Assembly (NCBI RefSeq): GCF_000243675.2
Contig: NZ_AHMM02000006.1
Location: 186,001-250,000 of the forward strand
From: Leptospira inadai serovar Lyme str. 10
GTDB taxonomy: Bacteria > Spirochaetota > Leptospiria > Leptospirales > Leptospiraceae
DNA length: 64,000 nucleotides
Direction: 5' to 3'
The notes beneath the pieces are model-generated. The model searched no databases, had not been told where the DNA came from, and was given only the letters and a program-made list of their open reading frames with translations. Each line of letters begins with the position of its first letter. Positions within the stretch are counted from its first letter, which is position 1. Shown piece after piece: positions 46,792 to 57,300 of this stretch. The position numbers and the translations under genes were made by a program.

Positions 46792-47931
46792 ATGAATTTT
46801 GAATTTAATGAAGAGCACTTAACATTGAGGGAGAGTGTTCGAGAATTCGTGGAAGAGAAAATCAAGCCCATCGCTTCCAAAATCGACGAAGAACATAAAA
46901 TACCGGAAGATCTTATATCCCAGGTCGCCGAAATGGGATTTCTCGGGAGTTACTTACCCGAGAAATATCAGGGAGCCGGTCTGGACATTCTTTCTTACGT
47001 TATTATAATAGAAGAAGTTTCGAAAGCTTGTGCCTCTACGGGAGTATTGATTTCGGGCCATACTTCCCTTGCGTGTGATCCGATTTATCGATTCGGAACG
47101 GATACGCAAAAAGAGAAGTGGCTTCCTGACTTGGCGTTAGGTCGTAAAATCGGCTGTTTCCTGCTTACAGAACCGGATGCCGGCAGCGACGTGGCCAATT
47201 TGACTACGACATATCGGAAGGATGGTGATCAGTATATTCTGAATGGAAGTAAGAATTTCATCACTAACGGGGCGCATCTAGGGACAGGCGTCGTATTTGC
47301 CACCTCGGATCGAAGCCTGAAGCATAAAGGTGTCAGCGCTTTCATACTAGATTTGAAGTCGGAAGGCGTGGTTATTCTAAAGAACGAAAATAAGCTCGGA
47401 ATCCGAGGCAGCTATACGACCGCTTTCGCTTTAGACGAAGTGCGAATCCCTATGGAAAATCTTTTGGGAGCGGAGCATCAAGGTTTTAAGATAAGCATGG
47501 AAACCTTAAACGGTGGGCGCATCGGTATCGCAGCACAGGCACTAGGGATCGGGGAAGGGGCGTTTGAAAGATCGATATCATACGCGAAGGATCGCAAGCA
47601 ATTCGGAAAGCCGATCGCGGATCTGCAAGCCATTCAGTTTAAACTAGCGGATATGTTTACCAGACTGGAACAGAGTAAGATGCTTACCTATCGTGCCGCT
47701 TGGGCAAAGGAAAATTTGCCCAATTATGCCCTAGAATCGGCGATGTGCAAAGTTTCCGCCTCCGAAGCTGCGACATTCGTTACAAAGGAAGCGATTCAGA
47801 TTCACGGAGGATACGGATTCATTACGGACTACGAAGTGGAAAGAATGTTTCGCGATGCTAAGATTACCGAAATCTACGAAGGAACCAGCGAGATACAAAG
47901 AGTCGTGATTTCCAAGATGCTATTGCAATAA
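46792..47931 (+). CDS. Acyl-CoA dehydrogenase (short/medium-chain type)
   Basis: A 379-residue FAD enzyme that makes the alpha,beta double bond of acyl-CoA. Signatures: CFLLTEPDAGSDVANL, GKNxFITNGAHLG as SKNFITNGAHLG, and the C-terminal IQIHGGYGFITDYEVERM with catalytic Glu in EIYEGTSEIQR. AAGGAA precedes the ATG at 46792 (the frame reaches 46753). It pairs with the 3-hydroxyacyl-CoA dehydrogenase upstream. Running in reverse they could give butyryl-CoA, or they act in beta-oxidation; direction is not decidable here. Confidence 0.93.
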   Translation: MNFEFNEEHLTLRESVREFVEEKIKPIASKIDEEHKIPEDLISQVAEMGFLGSYLPEKYQGAGLDILSYVIIIEEVSKACASTGVLISGHTSLACDPIYRFGTDTQKEKWLPDLALGRKIGCFLLTEPDAGSDVANLTTTYRKDGDQYILNGSKNFITNGAHLGTGVVFATSDRSLKHKGVSAFILDLKSEGVVILKNENKLGIRGSYTTAFALDEVRIPMENLLGAEHQGFKISMETLNGGRIGIAAQALGIGEGAFERSISYAKDRKQFGKPIADLQAIQFKLADMFTRLEQSKMLTYRAAWAKENLPNYALESAMCKVSASEAATFVTKEAIQIHGGYGFITDYEVERMFRDAKITEIYEGTSEIQRVVISKMLLQ

Positions 47932-48077
47932 GGTAATATTCTTAGGAAGAAGAGGTTTAGAGGTCCTTTTGGAATCCATGCATATCGTCTCGTTATTTCA
48001 ATATGGTTTATTTAAGGTATGAGAATATTTATTATAAAATAGAATATATATAACATTTAATAAATTAATATTATGAT

Positions 48078-48113
48078 AAGCCGAATTAGTTTTTCACTAT
48101 TCGGCTTTTTTTG
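48078..48113 (+). terminator. Rho-independent terminator after the acyl-CoA dehydrogenase
   Basis: AAGCCGAAT and ATTCGGCTT form a 9-base stem with a 12-base loop and seven T. It ends the acyl-CoA dehydrogenase transcript, so the synthase operon has its own promoter. Confidence 0.88.
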
Positions 48114-48207
48114 TCGGATTTGATTCCGGGGGCATATGAGAAAGGTTCTATTTTCTTGAACGAATCGGCTATCGATAGTCGTTTAGCCGGGACGTTCAAA
48201 GTTTTTT

Positions 48208-48231
48208 AATTCAAACTGGTTGACTTGAATT
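48208..48231. promoter_or_regulatory. Operator-like inverted repeat upstream of the fatty acid synthase
   Basis: AATTCAA and TTGAATT form a perfect 7-base inverted repeat with a 10-base gap, a typical dimeric regulator site. It overlaps TTGACT (48220-48225), a possible -35 element. The regulator is unknown. Confidence 0.5.
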
Positions 48232-48273
48232 GGGAGCTAATTTAATTCATGGTTAAATGAAAATAAATACCGG

Positions 48274-48279
48274 TATAAT
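48274..48279 (+). promoter_or_regulatory. Perfect -10 element TATAAT upstream of the fatty acid synthase
   Basis: TATAAT in CCGGTATAATATT. A clear -35 at 17 bases is missing. The start would be near 48286, with a ~43-base leader and ribosome site AGGGAAGG at 48312. AT-rich inverted repeats follow it. Confidence 0.4.
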
Positions 48280-48328
48280 ATTATTAATAATTAATATTGT
48301 GGAAGTTTTTTAGGGAAGGTGATCGGTG

Positions 48329-51300
48329 ATGAAGACTGCGGAGAATAGAGGGAAACAAGAAACTATGATTATGCGGGAGGCTGCGAGGGATGTAGCTCGA
48401 AATTTTTTACCCGAGGATGTGAGAGTCAGCGTATTATTTGCCGGGCAGGGGAATAATCCCCTGCCCGAATTGATGTCACTATTCGAGACGGAGGGAGACG
48501 GGGCCGAATTCTTCCAACGACTTTATGCGACTTTAGGAACTTGTATGTCCCGGGTTCAAGGGGAAGGATTAGCCTTCCTATTTCCCCGAGGCTTCGACTT
48601 ACGCACCTGGCTGCGCGATCCGGACGCCGTTCCCAAGGAGTTAATCCAAAAATCCTCTTTATATAGCGTTCCTCTCGTTTTTGCCGCCCAAGCCGGAAAT
48701 TTATTCAGATTTCTAAGAAACGAATCGGATTGGAAATTACTTCGCTCGAATACGGCCGGAATTTACGGGCATTCCCAAGGGATATTCGCCGCACTACTAT
48801 TATCCTCTTCTCCTAATCGGGAAATCTTTCTGGATAATTTTGAAAAAACGTTTTCCGCACTTTTTTTCCTGATACTTCGCGCACAAACCATCTATCCGGA
48901 AATGGATATCGATCCTGAAATCCTTAGACGATTCGCAAAAAAAGGAGAGATTCCTTCTCCTATGGCACAAATGAGATTTTCCGAGCAAGTCGATTCATTG
49001 GCCGATATATTAAATAATTATAATAAATCCGTCGATTCATCCGAAAAGGTTTTTCTTTGTCTGATAAACGGTCCCAACGATCGGGTTTTCGGAGGGTCTC
49101 CAGAGGCATTATTAAAGTTTAGGGATTATCTATCTAGGTCCGGACAGGAAGGTGTGAGGACTTGGAATTTTATCGATGCCTCCATTCCGTTTCATTCTCC
49201 CTTCCTCGCCGAAGTGCCCAAAATGGTCGAAGCCGATTTTGTTCGGATCGGATTTTCACCTAAGCCGGAAGATCTGGAAATCTCCCTTTACGATACGCGT
49301 AAAGGAGAGGATATGAGAACTTTATCCTCGACGAATCTGGCCAACGATTTGGCTTCGATGGTTTCTAATGATCTATTGGATTGGAATCGGACTCTTTCTT
49401 CTCTTATCGAGAGTAAAGGAAAGCAACTTCTCTTATCATTTGGTCCGGGCAATTTTGTAGAAAAGCTTTCCGTACCGTTCCTAAAAGGCCGTTCATTCTT
49501 GGTAAAGAACCTTACACAAGAGGAGCGTTTTCGTGCCTTCCTGAAAACCGATTCTTTTTCATTTCCTATAGATTGGAAAGACTATGCGGTGACATTCGGG
49601 AAACTCGCCCACGGGCGGGAGTTCCCGCTTAATAGATATTCCAGATGGACAGGACGTCCTCCCGTATTCGGAGGAGGAATGACCCCTTCGACCGTGGAAC
49701 CCGAGATCGTCATAGCCGCCGCAAAAGAAGGTTATGTGGTCGAGTGGGCCGGAGGAGGACAAGTAACGGAGGAACTTTTTAGAAAGCGATTGGAGATAAT
49801 CCGCCAAGAGCTTCCACCCGGAAAGGGAATCGTAGTTAATCTTCTTTATCTCGATGCTTATCTTTGGAATCTTCAAGTTCCGCTTGTCAAGAAATGTAAA
49901 TCGGAAGGAGCTCCTATCGACGGAGTAACGATCTCTGCAGGAATTCCGGAGCCGGAGGAAGCGGTCAGACTTTTGGAGGAATTTTCATCATCAGGCATTT
50001 GGTTAAATTCGTTTAAACCCGGTACCATAGATCAAATTCAAAAAGTATTAAGGATTGCTGATAAAGTTCCGCATATCACTTTCATGATGCAGATTGAAGG
50101 CGGCGCGGCCGGTGGACATCATAGCTGGGAAGATTTGGAAGACCTGGTCCAAAGCACTTACGGAGAAATTCGAAAAAGATCGAATCTGATTCTCGCTGTA
50201 GGCGGAGGAATCGGGTCGCCGGAAGATTCCGCATCGTGGTTGTCCGGCGACTGGGATTCTCGGAATAAAAAGCCTGTGGACGCGGTCTTTCTCGGTACTC
50301 GATTGATGGCCGCGAAGGAATGTAAAACCTCGCTTGCGATTAAGAAAGAATTAGTCAAAAAATCCGGTGACATTGACTGGTCAAAAACGAAAGAAGGAAA
50401 AGATGTCGGCGGAGTCGTATCCGGAAAATCGGGATTAGGAGCGGACATATATTATGCTTCCAATACTTGGACAAAGCTTTCGGAGTTGGCCGAGAAAATT
50501 ACGAAAGGTAAGGAGCCGAAAGAAGCTAGGCGTAACGTTTTGGATCATAAGGCGGAATTGGTAGAACTAGTCAACCGGACCGCCAAACCGTACTTTGGCG
50601 ACATTGATGCCATGAATTATAACGAAGTACTAGAAAGGTTCGTAGAACTGACATGCCCCGGCGAACGACTTCAGTCGAGTGAAGGCGACTGGCCGGATCA
50701 TCCGTTTATCGATTTTAGTTTTCGTACTCGCTTGCAGGAACTCTTCTTACGTTTTGAAGGAAGGTTATTATTTCCGGGTAAAGAAGTGGAATCCCTGCTT
50801 CAGCGAATCGAGGATTTGGACGATCCGAAGGCATTCCTGATTCGTTGGAGAAAAAACTATCCGATCGGAAACGATCTATTCATACTTCCGGAAGATCGTG
50901 AATTTTTCTTGGAAGTTTGTAAGCGTCCCGGGAAGCCCGTGAACTTCATTCCGATTTTAGATGAGGATCTAGTTCGTTGGATTCGATCGGATTCCCTTTG
51001 GTATTCGCATTGTATCGATATGGATCCGAATGCTTGTCCGTGGATTCCGGGGCCTAAGGCATTAGTAGGTCTGCTACAGGAAAACGAACCTGTCTCCGAG
51101 ATTCTGAAAAGTTTCGTGGATGGTTTAAAATCGGAAGCGGAAGCTTTTCAAATCGAACTTTGGAAGGAGTTCCTGCCTCGGAAGGATTCGGAACATCTCC
51201 AAGGAGTAGAGCTTATTCGATCGGAAAGCAGGACGGAGGCATTCTTACCATCGTCGGAACTCATCCAAAAAGAAACTTGGATCGATTTTCTAAGCCGACA

Positions 51301-54300
51301 AGGAGAAGGAATGATTTCGGCTCTCTTGACCTGCGCCAGGATTAATGGAAAGGTTTCCGACATCCCGGATTGGTTTTCGCCGACTTTGTATCGAAAGTTT
51401 TCCTGGCGGGTAGCGGATTCCGGCGAACTCATTGAGCTATGCGCTTATAAGGAAGGAGACACCTTGCCGTCCGTCACTCTTCGCCTACTGGGGAAAAAAT
51501 CCGCGGAGCTGACTCTTTTCTTCTCTCACCCGCAGGATCACGATTCTATTCCTTTTACTAGAAGATTTACGGCCGTGGATGAGCCTGACGTTCTCTTTTT
51601 GGAAGATGGGGAATTCCGATCCGAATCGATCCGTTCTTTCCATTCAAACGTTTGGAAATTGGGAAAGCATCAGGAATTTTCGTCGTCCATTCAATTTCCA
51701 TTATATTCAAACGATTCTTATGCGGAGAATGAAAATGAAAGGGCGATCGAACGGAGCGAGATCGTAGACTTCCGAAAGGCGACTAACGATTATTTTCGAA
51801 AAGATTTCGAGGAAGGCGGCGGTCTTCTTTCGTCCTTGTCCATGGGAGCCGTTTTCGCTTGGAAAGAAATTATCGGGCCTTTGTTCTCGTTCCCGAAAGC
51901 GGATTTATTCCGTCTTTTACATCTTTCCCAGAATTTCACTTGGAAACCGGCAGCTGCCGGCTTGAAAGCAGGCGATGTCATATCATCCTCGGCTCGAATT
52001 TCCAGCGTGGAAAAACTTGCCGATGCAGCCGCAGTTTATGTGTCGGGAGAAATTCGGAATCGTGAGGTTAGCGTAGCGAGTTTCGAGACCGGCTTTTTAC
52101 TGCGCGGATTCCGAGGGGATTTTGCGAGTTTCGATTCTAGACCGAAGGAAGGAGGCATTCTCGTTTCGTCCCTCGCCGAAGCCGACGTTCTTAGGCAAAT
52201 TCCCTGGATTCGAAAGAGAAGCGATTCAATGGAAATCCAACAAGGCGATATCCTTCGATTCAGGACTCAAAAACGGCTATCGGTTTCGGAGGGAAAGGAA
52301 ACTCGACATGAAATCGAAGGAATCGTTTATCGGATCGATAAACTAGGAAATAAATCAATATATTCCGATTTTATTATAAACGAAAAAACGATCGGAACCG
52401 AAACCTCGTCCTTAGATCGAATTTTTCAGGTCTTTGAATCGGCTGACTCTCCGATTCCCTTGAAGAAAAAATATAAGCTCGTATCCGAAGTATTTCGGGC
52501 GCCCAAGGATATGAGTTTATATTCCGCCGCTTCGCAAGATGCAAATCCGATTCATACGGATCCGAATTTTGCCCGTCTCGGCGGTTGGGATGGACCCATC
52601 GTTCACGGACTCTGGACCTCCTCCCAGGTGACGAACATACTCGTTAGATTCGCTTGCGGTGGAGATTCGTCCAGACTAGTTTCTTTGAAGGAAACCTTCG
52701 AGGCTCCGGTTTATCTAAACGAAGAATTACGTTTGGATGCATTTCACGTGGCGCAATCCTCGGGGAATCAGGTCATAGAAATCTTCCTACAGTCTAAAAA
52801 CGGCGAGATTAAATTGAAGGCGGAGGCGCTTGTTTCTCCGGCTAAAACCTCCTACGTTTTTACCGGCCAAGGTTCCCAATCGCAGGGAATGGGAATGAAA
52901 CTTCTGGAGGAGTTCCCCGAAGCTAGGGAAATTTGGGCGCAAGCCGAGCATACCGCAAATTCCGAATTGGGATTCTCTCTGCTGGAGATCGTACGTAATA
53001 ATCCGACTTCGATTCGGTGCGGCGGGAGAGATTGGGTTCATCCTAAAGGAGTTCTGCATTTAACTCAATTTACTCAAGTGGCCTTGGTCGCAAAATCTCT
53101 AGCCGACTGGGCTGTCCTGAAAAAAAGAGGATACTTAGTTCCCGATTCGCCGTTTGCCGGTCATTCCCTTGGAGAATTTTCCGCGCTAGCGGCCAGAGGG
53201 TTTATCGGTTCTGAAAACGTATTTAAAATCGTATACAATCGCGGATTTACGATGCAGAGACTGGTTCCTAGAGACGCGGCGGGAAAAAGTAATTATGCGA
53301 TGAGCGTGGTTCTAGGAAACCGCCACGTAGGCCTGAACGAAGCTAAAATACTGGAATTAGTGGACGAATCCAAGAAAGAAACAGGCCTTCATCTAGAAGT
53401 AGTAAATTATAATATTCGAGATAAGCAATATTCAGTTACCGGTCATATCGCAGCATTGGAATTGCTGGAGGCAAAATCCAAAAAATTCGCCAAGGGTAAA
53501 AAAACTACGATTCGACTGGAAGGGATAGACGTTCCGTTCCATTCGCGCATATTATTTTCAGGCGTTCCGGATTTCCGCGCAACCTTAGAGAAGAATATTC
53601 CCGCCGATTTGCCCTTACGGGATCTGGATGGGAAATACATCCCGAATTTAATCGCGATTCCGTTCAGCGTATCGAAGGAGTTTCTTCAAACGTTGCTGGA
53701 CGTATCGGGAAGCGAATCTATCTCGGTTCTTTTAAAGAAGAATCCCGAAGAATTGGATTCGAACGAAGTTAGACGAACGATCTTGATCGAGCTACTGGCG
53801 TATCAATTCGCCATGCCGGTGCAATGGATTCGGACTCAGGAAGTCTTCTTCGGAGAACTCGGAATCAATCGTTTGATCGATGTCGGAGCAAGGGGGGACC
53901 TATCCGGCATGGCAAGGCAAACTCTGAAAGACCGGACGGATTCTTCTAAATTTCAAATTCTACATTTGGAAGAGAACAGGGACGAAGTTTTTTACGAGAA
54001 AGAGGATGTCCCCGACGCGGAATGGAGCGTTCAAACCGAGGAGGCCGAATCGATTCCCGAGGAACCGAAATCGTCCATCTCCTTAGAGCATAACGTATCC
54101 GTTTTGCCGGACGCTAAGGAAGAAATCATAATCGTTTCCCATCCCGGAGCTTCTTTAGAAATTCCGAATGTAACTCTGGATCGAAAGGATGCACTCTTCT
54201 CGCTTCTCTCGCTCAAAGCGGGAGTTCGCGTGGATGAAATCTCCGAATCCGGAACCGTCGACGATCTATTCGGGGGAAATTCCTCTAAACGGAATCAAGC

Positions 54301-57300
54301 GCTCGCCGATATAGGTTCCGAGTTTAGAACGAACGCTTTAGAAGGAGCTCACGAAAAGCCTTTGAAGGATTTCGTCCAAGTACTCGCGGATCGGATGCCG
54401 TACGAGCAACCGGGGCCGTACTTGCGAAGTGCGTTTGAAGAGACCGTAAAGAAATTCTTTCCTCCGGAATTCGGACGAAAAGAAATCTTTCAACACTTGA
54501 AAGAAGAACGAATGTTAAGCGAAAGCGGAGTCTTTGCCCTAAGCATGTATCTACCTTTGGCGGTTAGGGACGGAGAATCTCTCGGAAAAGGAGCTTTGAG
54601 TCCGATCGGACTCAAAAGCAGGCTTACCGGTACGAAAGAATCCGCGCGATGGTTGGATCAGGCGGTGGATCTTTTCTCTTCCTGGAAAAACGTCCAAATT
54701 CCCAAAAGATCGGCTTTTTCCAATAACGGAGGAGGCGGAGCCAAAGTGGACTCGGTCGCTTTAGAGGCTCTGGAAAGGAAATACTTCGGTCTCGATGGAG
54801 CCTTTGCCAAATCGATACGAGACTTGAGAAGACGTCTTTTGGAAGACGACCCATATTCGGAATATTTAATCCACGATTTGGGTAAGATCGAAGAAGGTCG
54901 CTCCGTTCTCGACAAAAGCGAGGACCGGATTCCAGCCATTTTTTCCGAAAAGAAAATCGTTTCTTTCAAAAATTCGCATCAATGGGCGAAGAAGAGAGTT
55001 TTAGCTCTCGCGGCGCAATTTTTAAAAGGTGAAATTCGGGAATTTTCCAAAGAGGACACACTCTATTTCGGGAATCATTCCGACTCTGAAATTCTGGATA
55101 TTTTAGAATATTGGAATACCGTCTTCGGGAAGAAGGCGCACAAATCCTCTTTATCGGACGAGAGGAAGAGGTTTGAAAATGCGAACCTGCAATTTTCGAG
55201 ATTAAAAAACCGTCTTTCCGAAAGAATCGACGAATCTCCGGTCTTTGTTTATCCTCGAGTGATCCAGCGGCCGGATTTGAAAGACGGGGAAAACGGTTCA
55301 TTGGTCTGCGGTGACGAGGAACTAGAATTAAATCCGGCGGTCAGTTATTCGAGATACTCGTTTCTGGAATCCAGCGGCGACTTCGGATCGACTTTCGAAC
55401 GAAACGAAGCGGAAACTAAAGAATATTCAAAAATTCTAAATGATCTCTGTAAAACGGGAATTTCTTTTTCCGGAACAAAGGTTTTGGTCACAGGAGCGGG
55501 TCCCGGTTCCATAGCCTCGGAAATAGTAAAGGCATTTTTACTAGGAGGGGCGGAGGTAGTCCTGACTACAAGTTCCTATTCTTCGGATAGGATCGGATTT
55601 TATAAAAAACTGTATCAACGATACGGCGCAAAAAATTCCTCGCTTCAAATCGTTCCTTTTTCGCAAGGATCCTTTGCGGACATTCGTTCTCTTGTCGATT
55701 GGCTGGAATCTAAAAATTGGATCCCCGATTTTCTATTTCCATTTGCTGCGATCGGAGAAGAAAATACGGCATCGTCCTTGGACGACACTTCGCTTCTTTC
55801 GATCAGGGTTATGCTTGTCGGAGTCGAAAAGTTGATCGGGGAATTGGGTAAGCGAAGGGCGAATTTCGGCGACTCGGAACATAAACTCAACGTTATCCTA
55901 CCTTTGTCTCCGAATCACGGAATATTCGGTAGGGACGGAATGTATGCCGAGACAAAGCTCGGCTTAGAAACTTTGTTTCGCAAGAAATTTTCGGAATCCG
56001 CGGATTGGGGTCGATTCGTGCGGATATTGGGAGGAGTTATCGGATGGGTGCGCGGAACCGGCCTTATGGAAGCCAACGATTTATTGGCTCCTGTCTTAGA
56101 AGATCAAACGGGAATGCGAACCTTCTCTCGTTCCGAAATGGGATTTTTACTAATCGGTTTAGCCGGCTGGGGTTTGCGGAACGGCTCGTTGGAGGTCGTG
56201 AAGGCGGATCTAACGGGAAATTTACGGGACGTAAAAAATCTAGGGGAACGTCTCGCCAAAATTCGCGCCGATATAATCGCTCGTAACAAACATACGACGG
56301 AAATCCAAAACATAAGCTCGGCATTGTATCCGACTCGCCCCATTAGAAAGGTTAAACCTCTTCCGAAACAGGGCCTGGTCTTTCCGGAAGCTCCAAATGA
56401 GACGGATTTGGAGGAATTTAAACAAACCGCCAAAACCGATCTCAGTAAATTGGTCTGTGTCGTCGGATACTCCGAACTCGGTCCGGGTGGGAGTTCCCTC
56501 ACTCGTTGGGACTTGGAAAAGTCCGGAACTCTATCCCTCGAAGCGAGTGTGGAGATGGCTTGGATGATGGGCTATATTCAATATCGGACCGGAGAAAAGG
56601 GTAAGGTCTGGACGGATGCGAAAACGGGAGAAGAAATCCAAGAGTGGGAAGTTAAGCAGAAGTATGAAAGCGAAATCCTAAAGCACTCGGGGATTCGAAT
56701 CGTAGAGATTAAAAGCTCCGGATTTGATCCGTCGGAGATTTCCGTATTCGCCGACGTGGTATTGGAGGAGGACTTTTATATTCCGGTATCGGGTCCTGAA
56801 GAGGCGGAAGAATTTCGAAAAGCCGAACCGGAAATTACGGAGATCTACAATAATCAAAAATCGGAAAAATGGTTCATTAAAAGGAAAAAAGGATCCGTAT
56901 TAAAAATTCGTAAAGCATCGGCGATAAAAAGAAAAATCGCCGGTCAAATCCCCGACGGTTGGGATCCGGAAAAATACGGAATTCCTAAAGATCTCATTCG
57001 CCAGGTCGATACGATCACGATATTCAACCTGTACTGCACTTGCGAAGCGTATTTGCGCGCAGGACTGGATCCGTTCGAACTTTTTGAAACCGTTCATCCT
57101 AGTCAAGTGGGTACCACTGTAGGATCGGGTATGGGTGGCATGCAGATGCTCAAACGTCTATTCCTGGATTATCGTTTGGGAGAGGAAAGGCAGCATGACG
57201 CGCTTCAAGAGGCGCTGATCAACGTCACCGCTGCCTGGGCCGTTACCTCTTATGCCGGAATTTACGGAACGATGCAAACGCCAGTCGCGGCCTGCGCGAC

